Shown: positions 52,098-60,277, numbered from the stretch's first letter. The stretch is 64,000 nt of DNA from JAJFUG01 sp964473155 (GCA_964473155.1 CAYYNT010000006.1:1-64000); one strand, 5' to 3'. Notes: generated by a model not told the origin, from the sequence alone. Made by a program: numbers and translations.

Positions 52098-53081
52098 ATG
52101 AAAGCCTTTAAATACTATAACGCCCAGGACCTGAAAGATGCCGTGGCGGTGCTGGCTCGCGAGGAAGACAGCCGCATCCTGGCCGGCGGCACCGACATGC
52201 TGGGCGAGATGAAAAACCGTTATGTCGCCCCCGAGCGCCTGGTGAACCTCAAGACAGTCAAGGGACTGGACGGGATTTCTTTCGGAACGCAGGGTCTGGC
52301 GATCGGCGCTCTGACCCGTCTGAACGATATCGCCTCAAATGCCACGGTCAAGAATAAATACCCCGGCTTGGCCGAGGCCGCCGATTCGGTGGGCAGCCCG
52401 CAGCTAAGGAACATGGGCACTCTGGGCGGCAACCTCTGCCAGCGTCCGCGCTGCTGGTACTACCGCGGCAGGGAGTACAACTGCGTACGCAAGGGCGGGG
52501 GGACCTGCTTTGCGGTGTCGGGACGCAACAAGTACCATTGCATCCTGAACGGCGGCCCCTGTTTTATGGTGCATCCCTCGGATGTCGCACCCATGCTGAT
52601 GGCCCTGGGGGCGAGCGTGACGGTAGCCGGTCCCGGCGGAACGCGCGAGCTGAAGCTGGATGATTTCTTTGTCCTTCCCGAAACCGATCCAATGGTGGAA
52701 ACGGTGCTGAAGAAGGGCGAGGTGCTCACCCGGGTGACTGTGCCTGCTCCACCCGCCGGGCAGAAAAGCCACTACCTCAAGTTCAAGGAGCGCGAGAGCC
52801 GCGATTTTGCCCTGGTGGGCGCGGCGGTGGTCCTGGAGATGACAGGGAACTCGGTGAAACGGGCTTCGCTGGTGCTTTCAGGCGTGTCTCCCGCGCCTTA
52901 CCGGGCGGTCGAGTCCGAGAAGATGATGACCGGCAGGGAACTGACCGGAGAGCTTCTCGAACAGGCCGCCGAGGCGGCGGTCAAGGATGCCGCGCCGCTG
53001 GAGGAAAACGAGTACAAAGTGCAACTCTCGAAAACGATCTTCAAGCGAGCGGTCCTGCGCGCCGCCGGCGTGGAAGTGTAG
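52098..53081 (+). CDS. FAD-binding subunit with [4Fe-4S] insert (PaoB-like)
   Basis: 327 residues from the ATG at 52098, preceded by GGGAGG. The FAD-binding motif of the family is present ('RILAGGTDMLGEMKNR', 'LRNMGTLGGNLCQRPRC'). An insert rich in Cys (114, 119, 129, 137, 148, 155; 'CWYYRG', 'CVRKGGGTCFAV') matches the region that binds a [4Fe-4S] cluster in E. coli PaoB and 4-hydroxybenzoyl-CoA reductase beta. It transfers electrons to an external acceptor. Third gene of the operon, 2 bases after the large subunit gene. Confidence 0.93.
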   Translation: MKAFKYYNAQDLKDAVAVLAREEDSRILAGGTDMLGEMKNRYVAPERLVNLKTVKGLDGISFGTQGLAIGALTRLNDIASNATVKNKYPGLAEAADSVGSPQLRNMGTLGGNLCQRPRCWYYRGREYNCVRKGGGTCFAVSGRNKYHCILNGGPCFMVHPSDVAPMLMALGASVTVAGPGGTRELKLDDFFVLPETDPMVETVLKKGEVLTRVTVPAPPAGQKSHYLKFKERESRDFALVGAAVVLEMTGNSVKRASLVLSGVSPAPYRAVESEKMMTGRELTGELLEQAAEAAVKDAAPLEENEYKVQLSKTIFKRAVLRAAGVEV

Positions 53082-53104
53082 CTCCAGAAAACGGGAGAAG
53101 AACG

Positions 53105-53326
53105 ATGAGGGATGACGCCCTTTCTCAGTTGAAACAGGTCTGCCGGAATTACCGGTCGAAACAGTACTATTTGGCAAACCAGTCCGGCGGGTTCTACATC
53201 CCGCGTCCCGGTGAGCAGTCCTGGTGCCTGATGACACAGGGACCGGTGGGACCGGATGATCATTTTGTCAAATGTAATGACTGCAAGCCCGGACGGGCAT
53301 GTTTCGCGAGCCAGATTTCCGGCTGA
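53105..53326 (+). CDS. Small Cys-rich protein of unknown function
   Basis: 73 residues, 23 bases after the FAD subunit gene, with GGGAGAAG before the ATG. I do not recognise the family. It has five Cys: Cys13, Cys42 and a 'CNDCKPGRAC' cluster (57, 60, 66), with conserved-looking aromatic stretches ('YYLANQSGGFYIP'). No signal peptide. The position as last gene of the structural operon, just before a terminator hairpin, suggests a role with the molybdenum enzyme, such as metal or cluster delivery or an electron carrier. That is inference. It is short but well supported by ribosome site and spacing. Confidence 0.65.
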   Translation: MRDDALSQLKQVCRNYRSKQYYLANQSGGFYIPRPGEQSWCLMTQGPVGPDDHFVKCNDCKPGRACFASQISG

Positions 53327-53363
53327 CCGCTGCTTGCGCCTTGACGGTCAGCCATATTTTCCG

Positions 53364-53395
53364 GGAGGTCCGGGGCATGTCCACCCCGGACCTCC
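53364..53395 (+). terminator. Strong hairpin between structural genes and xdhC
   Basis: A perfect 12-bp stem (GGAGGTCCGGGG / CCCCGGACCTCC) with an 8-base loop is followed by TTTCGTTTC, an imperfect T-run. It lies between the small Cys-rich gene and xdhC, so it should end or attenuate the structural operon and lower xdhC expression. Confidence 0.65.
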
Positions 53396-53430
53396 TTTCG
53401 TTTCAGAAAGAAAAGAGGCATATTCGATAC

Positions 53431-54531
53431 ATGAACCGGTTGATCGAAATACTGCCGCATCTTCTTGAGGAGGGCCGGACCGCGGCCGTGACCGTCGCTG
53501 TCGCGCGCGTCGGCTCCGCGCCCACGCCCGCGGAGGCCTGCCTGATCGTGACCTCGGACAGCGTGCGGGGCACGCTCGGCGGGGGACAGGTGGAGGCCGA
53601 GATGATCCTGCGCTCGCGCGCAGCAATTGCGGACGGGATCGCGCGACTGTCGGAGTTCAGTTTCGACTCGGATACAGTCCGGCCGCAAAGCATGCTTTGC
53701 GGCGGACGGATAACGTTTTTCACCTATCTTGCGCGTCCCTCCATGGACAGCCGGAAATTCTGGTCCGCAGCGGCCGCTTTGTCAGGGCGCGGCGGAAGGG
53801 CCTGGCTGGTGACCGCCGTGTTGGAGGGCGGGGCAGGGGGGGCCGAGAGCTGGCATCTTCTGGTTGAGTCCGGCAGGGCCGTGGCTGGCAGGTTGCCTGA
53901 GAGAGCGTGGGAGGAGGCTGTCACCGGACAGTTGTCCGGAGTTGAGGATTTCCGGGACACGGTGTTCATAAAGCCGGAAAAAAGCCCTGCGGCCTGGCCG
54001 GGTCTGGCCGGGTTTCTGGTGGAACCGCTTCAGCCCGAACCGTCACTGCTGATCTGCGGCGGTGGGCATATCGGACTGGCGCTCTGCCGGGTGGCTGCCC
54101 TGGCCGGTTTCCGGGTCACGGTGGCGGATGACCGTCCGGAGTATTCCGCGCCGGAACGTTTTCCGGATGCCGAGCGGGTGATTAAAGGCACGTTCGCCGA
54201 GGTGTTCGAGATTCTTTCTCCAGGAACGGGCTGGTGCGTGGTTTCTGTGGCGCGCTGCCACGACCAGGACCGGGCGGTGGTGGAACTGGCCCTGGATCGT
54301 CCGGTGGATTATATCGGGATGATCGGGTCGCGGCGCAAGGTCAAAATGATCCGGGAGCACCTGGAGGCACAGGGTATAACGTCAGAGAGACTGGACAGTA
54401 TCCATGCCCCGGTGGGCCTGGAGATCGGGGCGCAGACGCCGGAAGAAATAGCAATCAGTATAACGGCCCAGCTCATCCAGGTGCGGCGAAGCCGCAAGCC
54501 CACGATCCATAGGGAAATAATAAGTCTGTAA
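53431..54531 (+). CDS. xdhC: XdhC family molybdenum cofactor maturation protein
   Basis: 366 residues from the ATG at 53431. XdhC proteins bind and insert sulfurated Moco into xanthine dehydrogenase-family enzymes. The XdhC_CoxI domain reads 'LPHLLEEGRTAAVTVAVARVGSAPTPAEACLIV' and 'GGGQVEAEMI'. The Rossmann-like domain is 'LLICGGGHIGLALCRVAALAGFRVTVADDRPEY', then 'YIGMIGSRRKV' and 'GLEIGAQTPEEIAISI'. The frame is open upstream to 53299. An ATG at 53377 has a GGGAGG before it, but both lie inside the terminator hairpin, and family alignments start near 53431. It serves the molybdenum hydroxylase encoded just upstream. Confidence 0.9.
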   Translation: MNRLIEILPHLLEEGRTAAVTVAVARVGSAPTPAEACLIVTSDSVRGTLGGGQVEAEMILRSRAAIADGIARLSEFSFDSDTVRPQSMLCGGRITFFTYLARPSMDSRKFWSAAAALSGRGGRAWLVTAVLEGGAGGAESWHLLVESGRAVAGRLPERAWEEAVTGQLSGVEDFRDTVFIKPEKSPAAWPGLAGFLVEPLQPEPSLLICGGGHIGLALCRVAALAGFRVTVADDRPEYSAPERFPDAERVIKGTFAEVFEILSPGTGWCVVSVARCHDQDRAVVELALDRPVDYIGMIGSRRKVKMIREHLEAQGITSERLDSIHAPVGLEIGAQTPEEIAISITAQLIQVRRSRKPTIHREIISL

Positions 54532-54537
54532 AATGAA

Positions 54538-54709
54538 TTATCCACGAAGGACACTAAGGAGCACTAAGGGGGAAAAAGTATTTATATGCTCCTTCGTGTC
54601 TTTGGCGGATACCGTTATTCTTTCGTGCATTTTCGCCAGGCAAGCTGAATGATTCGTCGATTGTAAAAGTAGTTTCAACTTTGTGTCCCTGCGTATTCTT
54701 AGTGGATAA
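54538..54709. repeat. MITE-like element with TTATCCAC ends
   Basis: 172 bp in the gap between xdhC and mocA. The left end, TTATCCACGAAGGACACTAA, is an imperfect inverted repeat of the right end ('CTTAGTGGATAA', preceded by 'TTGTGTCCCTGCG'). The inner part repeats 'CACTAAGGAGCACTAAGG' and its complement-like 'CTCCTTCGTGTCTTTGG'. Non-coding; only one copy in the window. Repeats of this flavour are scattered in many uncultured genomes. Confidence 0.55.
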
Positions 54710-54733
54710 AAGGTTTCTGTCTTTGGAGATATG

Positions 54734-55345
54734 ATGGCTGAACCGCCGAAAATCGCCGGGCTGATCCTGGCCGCGGGGAAATCCGAGCGCATGGGCCGCC
54801 CCAAGGCTTTCCTGGAGCACAGTGGCGGCACGTTCCTCTCGGTGCTGTACGGCACGCTTAAAGCCTCGCCGCTGGACTTCGTTCGGGTGGTTTTCGGCCA
54901 CCGGGCCGATGAATTCATCGCCCGTTCGGGGATTCCACCTGAGGAAGTGGTGATCAACCCGCGCCATGAGACCGGCATGCTCTCCTCGATTCAGGCCGGA
55001 CTGTCCAGCCTGGAAAGACTGTCCCCCGATGCCGTGATGCTGTTCCCGGTGGACCAGCCCTCGGTGAGCGTCAAGCTGATCGAAAGGATGATCCGGGCTT
55101 TTCGGGAAAGCGGCAAGGACGTGGTGCTTCCGGTGTATGACGGCCGCCGGGGCCATCCGGCGCTGTTCGGCCGGAGCGTGTTCTCCGAGCTGATGAGCGC
55201 TCCGCCGGAAGTGGGGGCGCGCGCGGTGGTGCGCGCCGACCCGTCGCGCGTGCTGGAACTGGAGGCAGATGAGGAATCTGTGCTGCTGGATATCGACACA
55301 CCGGAGGATTATAAGGCATTCCGCGAGCGCGAAAGGCAGGGCTGA
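54734..55345 (+). CDS. Molybdenum cofactor nucleotidyltransferase (MocA/MobA-like)
   Basis: About 203 residues; the ATG at 54734 is better spaced from GGAG than the one at 54731. The nucleotidyltransferase signature 'LILAAGKSERMGRPKAFL' is complete, with later 'PVDQPSVSVKLIERM' (metal Asp) and 'GHPALFGRSVF'. MocA-type proteins add CMP to molybdopterin to make MCD, which PaoABC- and XDH-type bacterial enzymes use. The location between xdhC and moeA supports MocA rather than MobA. It is followed 3 bases later by moeA. Confidence 0.88.
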   Translation: MAEPPKIAGLILAAGKSERMGRPKAFLEHSGGTFLSVLYGTLKASPLDFVRVVFGHRADEFIARSGIPPEEVVINPRHETGMLSSIQAGLSSLERLSPDAVMLFPVDQPSVSVKLIERMIRAFRESGKDVVLPVYDGRRGHPALFGRSVFSELMSAPPEVGARAVVRADPSRVLELEADEESVLLDIDTPEDYKAFRERERQG

Positions 55346-55348
55346 ACT

Positions 55349-56608
55349 GTGGAGCATGATTCCAGGGAAAGAGCGCTGATTACACCACGGGAGGCGCTGG
55401 AACTGGTGTTGAGCGCCACGGGGAAGGGTAAGCCGGAGCTGCTATCCCTGGAGGAATGCGGCGGGCTGGTCTGCGCGGAGGATACCCAGGCCGCAAGGGC
55501 CTATCCGTTTTTCAGTTTCAGCGCGGTGGACGGTTACGCGGTCCGCGTGGCGGATATTGCGGATGCCGCGGCGGATAATCCGGTCAGTCTGCCGGTGAGC
55601 GGCGAGGTGCGGGCGGCGGCGGGCGAGCTTTCTGTTCTGCCCCCCGGCTCCGCCATGCGCGTAATGACCGGGGCTATGCTGCCTCAGGGCGCCGAGGCCA
55701 TGGTGATGCGCGAGGATACGCGGGAGGATAAATCGAGCGTGACTTTTTACTCTCCCGCGCGGCCCGGGCAGCATATCAACCGCGCGGGCGAGGAACTGAC
55801 CGCAGGGACGCTGCTGGTCAAGGGAGGGAGTCTGCTGACACCGCCCGCGCTCGGCCTTCTCGCCACCCTGGGGTATGACCGTATCCCGGTTTATCCACCG
55901 CCCGCTGTCACCGTGCTGACCACCGGGGATGAACTTGTCCCGCCCGGAGCAAAGCTTTCTCACGGACAGATTTATGACTCCATCGCCCCCATGCTTTCCG
56001 CCGCCCTTCAAGCAGCAGGCGTTAAAAAGGTCGAAACCAGCCGCTGCCAGGATGATCCGGAGGCCCTGTACAGGGCATTCTCCGTCTGCCTGGGACGTTC
56101 CGATATCGTCCTGACCGTGGGCGGCGTTTCGATGGGGGATTACGACCATCTGGGAACGGTGTTCGAACGCGCGGGCGTGGAAAAAGTGTTCTGGAAAGTG
56201 TCGCAGAAACCGGGTAAGCCCCTGTATTTCGGCCGCTGCGGCGGGAAACTTGTGTTCGGCCTGCCCGGCAACCCGGCCGCGGCCCTGGTCTGTTTCAGCC
56301 TGTACGTGCTGAGTACGGTCCGCCGTTTCATGGGCCGGGCCGAATGCGCTCCGTGCTGGCTTCATGGAACTCTGGCCGAAGCAGTCGAGAACCGGGAGGC
56401 GCGGGTGAATTACATGCGGGGCGATTATATACTGAATGACCGGGGAGAATACGAGCTTCGGCGCGCCGGGGGGCAGGTTTCCTACATGCTCGGCTCTTAT
56501 GCCGTCTCACGCGCCCTTCTGGAGATACCCGCCGGGCCGGTCCGTCTGGAATGCGGAGCGCGGGTGCGTTTCCTGCCGCATTTCTGGGACGAACCGTTAA
56601 GGTGTTGA
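55349..56608 (+). CDS. moeA: Molybdopterin molybdotransferase MoeA
   Basis: 419 residues with a GTG start 3 bases after the mocA-like stop. MoeA inserts molybdate into adenylylated molybdopterin. Family marks are 'ITPREALELVL', 'FSAVDGYAVR', 'VMTGAMLPQGAEAMVMREDT', 'VTVLTTGDELVPPG', 'GQIYDSIAPML', 'VLTVGGVSMGDYDHL' and 'FGLPGNPAAALVCF'. All four domains seem present. With xdhC and the mocA-like gene it forms the cofactor-maturation part of the molybdenum hydroxylase locus. Confidence 0.95.
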   Translation: MEHDSRERALITPREALELVLSATGKGKPELLSLEECGGLVCAEDTQAARAYPFFSFSAVDGYAVRVADIADAAADNPVSLPVSGEVRAAAGELSVLPPGSAMRVMTGAMLPQGAEAMVMREDTREDKSSVTFYSPARPGQHINRAGEELTAGTLLVKGGSLLTPPALGLLATLGYDRIPVYPPPAVTVLTTGDELVPPGAKLSHGQIYDSIAPMLSAALQAAGVKKVETSRCQDDPEALYRAFSVCLGRSDIVLTVGGVSMGDYDHLGTVFERAGVEKVFWKVSQKPGKPLYFGRCGGKLVFGLPGNPAAALVCFSLYVLSTVRRFMGRAECAPCWLHGTLAEAVENREARVNYMRGDYILNDRGEYELRRAGGQVSYMLGSYAVSRALLEIPAGPVRLECGARVRFLPHFWDEPLRC

Positions 56609-56709
56609 ATCGAAGACTGGACTTGCCACCAGCGTCAATAATCGCGATAATTAAATCTGGAAAGAATAGTAAATTTCGGTGATAATTCACTCTGTCAGGG
56701 AGAGGATTC

Positions 56710-57681
56710 ATGAAGCGCAGCGATTTTTTCCGGGCCACGCTGGCCGCGTCCCTGGCCACAACCGCCGCCGGAGCGGCCAACGGAGGTGAGAACATGTCGC
56801 AGGCAGCCGCGCCGGGACCCCTGCCGCGCCGTCCGCTGGGCCGCACCGGCGATAACCTTTCGGTGATCGGGTTCGGCGGCATAGTCGTGATGGACGAGAC
56901 TCAGGAGCATGCGAACGAACTGGTGCGCGAGGCCTGGGACGCCGGGGTGAACTATTACGACGTCGCCCCGACCTATGGCGATGCCGAGCTGAAACTCGGC
57001 CCGGCCCTGGAACCCTACCGCAAGCAGGCTTTTCTGGCCTGCAAGACTGTCGAAAGGGACGCCGCGGGCAGTTTCAAGGAACTGGAGACCTCGCTCAAAC
57101 GCCTGCGCACGGACTGGGTTGACCTGTACCAGTTACATGCGATCACGGATAAAGAGGATATCGAGAAGATTTTCGGTCCCGGCGGCGCGATGGAGACGTT
57201 CGTGAAAGCCCGCGAGCAGGGCAAGGTTCGTTTCCTCGGGTTCTCGGCGCACTCGGTGGAGGCGGCCCTGGCCGCCATGGACCGTTTCGAGTTCGACAGC
57301 GTCCTTTTCCCGCTCAATTTCGTCACCTGGTTCAAGGGGGATTTCGGCCCCCAGGTGGTGGAGAAAGCGCATTCCAAGGGCATGGGCATCCTGGCGCTCA
57401 AGGCTGGGGCGCGTGGCAAGGTGGCCGAGGGCGCTAAAAAACCGTTCGAAAAATGCTGGTACGAGCCGCTGACCGATCCTGCCGAGATAACAAAGAGCTT
57501 CCATTTTACGCTATCCCTGCCGGTTACAGCCTGCCTGCCTCCTGGAGAGGAAAAACTGTGGCGTATGGCCCTGGATGCCGGACGGCGGTTCATGCCGGTG
57601 GCGCGCCAGGAACGTCAGGACCTGAAAACCGCCTCGGACGCGGTGGACCCTCTGTTCGCCTACCCGGCCTGGCAGAGTTGA
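56710..57681 (+). CDS. Aldo/keto reductase with signal-like N-terminus, paralogue 1
   Basis: 323 residues. Residues 1-24 resemble an export signal ('KRSDFFRATLAASLATTAAG'); the twin-Arg is Lys-Arg, so Tat use is possible but not certain. The AKR barrel has the catalytic tetrad Asp84, Tyr89, Lys112 and His143 ('YYDVAPTYGDAELKLGPAL', 'ACKT', 'QLHAI'). These are NAD(P)H-dependent carbonyl reductases, or oxidants of sugar-like alcohols. It is about half identical by eye to the next gene and lies 62 bases before it, a tandem duplication. Confidence 0.9.
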   Translation: MKRSDFFRATLAASLATTAAGAANGGENMSQAAAPGPLPRRPLGRTGDNLSVIGFGGIVVMDETQEHANELVREAWDAGVNYYDVAPTYGDAELKLGPALEPYRKQAFLACKTVERDAAGSFKELETSLKRLRTDWVDLYQLHAITDKEDIEKIFGPGGAMETFVKAREQGKVRFLGFSAHSVEAALAAMDRFEFDSVLFPLNFVTWFKGDFGPQVVEKAHSKGMGILALKAGARGKVAEGAKKPFEKCWYEPLTDPAEITKSFHFTLSLPVTACLPPGEEKLWRMALDAGRRFMPVARQERQDLKTASDAVDPLFAYPAWQS

Positions 57682-57743
57682 TTTTTTCGGAGATCCAGGG
57701 CGGTTTGTCCGTCCTTTTGTTATGAACTTTCTGGAGGGCCTGG

Positions 57744-58712
57744 ATGAAAAGAAACGATTTCCTGCGCCTCGGCCTGGCCGCTGGAATTCTACCGCGCCTG
57801 GCGTTCGCGCAGCAGGAAAAACCACTCACTTCGATACAGGGCCTGGGCCTTCTGCCGCGCCGTCCTCTGGGGCGCACGGGCGAGATGCTATCGGTGATCG
57901 GATTCGGCGGGATCGTGGTTCGCGACAGCAGCCAGGATGCCGCTGACAGGGTGGTACGCGAAGCCGTCGAGGCGGGAGTGAACTATTTCGATGTCGCCCC
58001 GCGCTATGGAGATGCCGAACTGAAGCTGGGGCCGGCCCTGGAGCCGTTCCGCAAAAACGTGTTCCTTTCCTGCAAGACCTACGAGCGCGACGCGGCTGGG
58101 AGCCAGGCGCAGCTCGAGGAATCCCTTCGCCGCGCCCGCACAGACCATTTCGACCTTTACCAGATGCATTTCCTGAACACTAAAGAGGATATCGACCGCG
58201 GTTTCGGTCCCGGCGGGGCGATTGAAACGCTGGCCAAGGCGAAAAAAGAGGGCAAGGCTCGTTTCCTCGGGTTCTCGGCCCATTCGGTCGAGGCGGCTCT
58301 GTCCGCGATGGACCTTTACGAGTTCGATACAGTGATGTTCCCGTTGACCTATGCCAGCTGGTACAAGGACAATTTCGGGCCGCAGGTGGTGGAAAAGGCG
58401 CTGGAAAAGAAAATGGGGATAATCGCGATAAAGGGCGGGGTGCACGGGCAGCGCAAGCGCGGTGAAAGAAGCGAGTTCCCCAAGGAATGGTACAATGCGC
58501 TTAAGACAGAGGATGAGTTGAAAATGGGCTATTATTTTACGCTCTCACTGCCCGTAACCACGGCGATCCCGCCGGGCGAGGAGGAGCTTTTCCGTCGCGC
58601 GGTGCGGACTGCGCACTCTTTCATTCCACCCTCGGACAGGCAGAAAGAGCGCCTTCGCGAGCTGTCCCAGGGAGTTGAGACATTGTTCGAATATCCGCTC
58701 TGGAAGAGCTGA
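57744..58712 (+). CDS. Aldo/keto reductase with signal-like N-terminus, paralogue 2
   Basis: 322 residues and the same architecture as its upstream paralogue. The N-terminal signal is 'KRNDFLRLGLAAGILPRLAFAQQ', close to the Tat consensus (KRxxFL). The tetrad is Asp83, Tyr88, Lys111 and His142 ('YFDVAPRYGDAELKLGPAL', 'SCKT', 'QMHFL'). Conserved blocks shared with paralogue 1 include 'RPLGRTGEMLSVIGFGGIVV', 'FLGFSAHSVEAAL' and 'NFGPQVVEKAL'. The divergence between copies suggests different substrates. It ends 19 bases before a MITE-like element. Confidence 0.9.
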   Translation: MKRNDFLRLGLAAGILPRLAFAQQEKPLTSIQGLGLLPRRPLGRTGEMLSVIGFGGIVVRDSSQDAADRVVREAVEAGVNYFDVAPRYGDAELKLGPALEPFRKNVFLSCKTYERDAAGSQAQLEESLRRARTDHFDLYQMHFLNTKEDIDRGFGPGGAIETLAKAKKEGKARFLGFSAHSVEAALSAMDLYEFDTVMFPLTYASWYKDNFGPQVVEKALEKKMGIIAIKGGVHGQRKRGERSEFPKEWYNALKTEDELKMGYYFTLSLPVTTAIPPGEEELFRRAVRTAHSFIPPSDRQKERLRELSQGVETLFEYPLWKS

Positions 58713-58731
58713 AAGACTGATAAAAATATTC

Positions 58732-58861
58732 GGGGCTGTCCCAAAAGTCTTAAACGCAGGGGCACGGCGCGCCGTGCCCCTACAGAACTGCTTTTATTTC
58801 AATTGGTTAGAGATTGCATCAATTTGCAAAGAGCAAAATCGGAGACTTTTGGGACAGCCCC
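58732..58861 (+). mobile_element. MITE-like element family A, copy 2
   Basis: 130 bp with perfect 19-bp terminal inverted repeats: GGGGCTGTCCCAAAAGTCT at 58732-58750 and AGACTTTTGGGACAGCCCC at 58843-58861. It contains the 24-bp GC-rich palindrome at 58758-58781. The interior is nearly identical to 28795-28923. It has no coding capacity, so it is a candidate non-autonomous element needing a transposase elsewhere. Confidence 0.85.
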
Positions 58862-58952
58862 TTTTTTACCCCGGTTTGCTCTCCGGCCCGGAGTCTGTTA
58901 TAATGTGTATGTATTGTTTCGGGCGGGCTTGAGAACTGTTCAGGAGGGATGA

Positions 58953-59858
58953 TTGGCTAAAAGATATACCGTTGCAATGCTGTCATGTCTGCTGGCAGGA
59001 TTGATCTTCGGAGCCTCGCGTCTTGCAGCGCAGGAGACACCACTGGTCAGGACACGCCTGGTGGCGGACCGTACGGCGATTACACCCGGACATAAATTCC
59101 GTCTGGGGGTGCTGTTCGAGATTACCGGCGGGGCGCATATCTACTGGAAGAATCCGGGAGATGCCGGTCTGGCTCCGGAGGTGAAGTTCAGTCTGCCCGA
59201 GGGTTTCGTGAGCGGTCCATTTTTCTGGCCCATTCCGGAGCGGATGCTCGAACCGGGCGACCTGATAGTGAATGTCTATCACGACAGCGTTTTGCTGTAT
59301 GCCTGGGTCCAACCCCCGGCTGAAATGTCAGACAAGGATGTAAAAATCGGGATGAGCGCCGGCTGGCTGGTCTGCCGCAAGGTCTGCATGCAGGAAAGCG
59401 GAGCCGACAGCCTTCTCCTGCCTGTCGGACAGGGCGGCCCCGGAGCGGATATCGCCCTGTTCAACCGTTTCGAGGCCCTTGTCCCGAGACCTGCGGAGCA
59501 GTACGGCGCGCTCAGTCTTGAGGCCTCGTGGGGAGAGCCCAACCCGGCCGCCGGGGACCGTCCGGGAGTGATCACTCTCCGGCGCACTGACCAGGGTCCG
59601 CCGCTCCTGGACAGGGTGCGGGAAGTGCTCTGGTTTGACTATCCCTCGGACAATGTGGTTTCCGGGGGACTGCATATCGACCGGGAGCATTCCAGCCCGG
59701 AATGTCTGGTGCTGCACCTTCATCTCGAACGCCTGGAATCCGGTCTGGCCTGGCCCGATTCCTGGGGCGGCGTGCTGCTGGCCCGCCTGGCCGAACCCGG
59801 GAAGGACAGCCTGGAATACAGGCTTGAAGTCAAGTTTAGTGACCCTGAGGTCCGCTGA
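58953..59858 (+). CDS. DsbD N-terminal (alpha) domain-like exported protein
   Basis: About 302 residues from the TTG at 58953, which has GGAGG five bases upstream. Residues 1-27 are a signal peptide. The next part matches the DsbD alpha domain ('GHKFRLGVLFEITGGAHIYWKNPGDAGLAPEVKFSLPEGF', 'YAWVQPP') with the Cys pair 141/145 in 'WLVCRKVCMQES'. DsbD alpha moves electrons from the membrane to periplasmic partners. Neither the membrane beta domain nor the thioredoxin gamma domain is present: residues after 160 are another beta-rich domain. The beta domain must be encoded elsewhere if it works in the usual way. Two thioredoxin-like genes follow. Confidence 0.83.
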   Translation: MAKRYTVAMLSCLLAGLIFGASRLAAQETPLVRTRLVADRTAITPGHKFRLGVLFEITGGAHIYWKNPGDAGLAPEVKFSLPEGFVSGPFFWPIPERMLEPGDLIVNVYHDSVLLYAWVQPPAEMSDKDVKIGMSAGWLVCRKVCMQESGADSLLLPVGQGGPGADIALFNRFEALVPRPAEQYGALSLEASWGEPNPAAGDRPGVITLRRTDQGPPLLDRVREVLWFDYPSDNVVSGGLHIDREHSSPECLVLHLHLERLESGLAWPDSWGGVLLARLAEPGKDSLEYRLEVKFSDPEVR

Positions 59859-59888
59859 CCGCAATTATCCAGCCTCCGGAGATAGAGG

Positions 59889-60218
59889 ATGGAAGTTGAG
59901 TTCCTGTTCTGCGCCGAGTGCCCCTCGCACGAGGCGGCCCTCGATCGTCTGAAAAAGGTGCTGTCTGAGGCCGGCTGGCGCGGGACGGTGCGGGTGACCC
60001 GGATAAGCAGCCTCGAACAGGCGCATGAGCGTAACTTCCCAGGCTCGCCGACCATACTGATAGACGGGGAGGATATTGACAGCGAGGGCCGTACCGGTGA
60101 GACGCCGGGCCTGGGCTGCAGGATCTACCGTCTTGAGGATGGGCGTATCTCGCCGCTGCCCTCTAAGAGAATGATAAGGGCCGCCCTGGACCGGAAGATT
60201 GTCGACGAAGCTGAATAA
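59889..60218 (+). CDS. Small thioredoxin-like protein (CxxC)
   Basis: 109 residues. The start 'MEVEFLFCAECPSHEAALDRL' places a CxxC motif at Cys8/Cys11 after the first strand, and 'NFPGSPTILIDG' gives the cis-Pro loop of a thioredoxin fold. Similar small proteins are found near thiol and metal resistance genes; the exact role is unknown. No signal peptide is present. It lies 30 bases after the DsbD-like gene, in the same orientation, and 60 bases before the redoxin gene. Confidence 0.72.
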   Translation: MEVEFLFCAECPSHEAALDRLKKVLSEAGWRGTVRVTRISSLEQAHERNFPGSPTILIDGEDIDSEGRTGETPGLGCRIYRLEDGRISPLPSKRMIRAALDRKIVDEAE

Positions 60219-60277
60219 AGAGTCTTACATTCGTTTGTCCGGTATCCAAGTTGGGGGCGCCGGAAAAGGAGGATTAT

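Noticed and set aside
53377..53430. Alternative xdhC start at 53377 with GGGAGG
   Set aside because: The ribosome-like site and ATG lie within a perfect terminator-type stem-loop, and the encoded extension is absent from XdhC family proteins.
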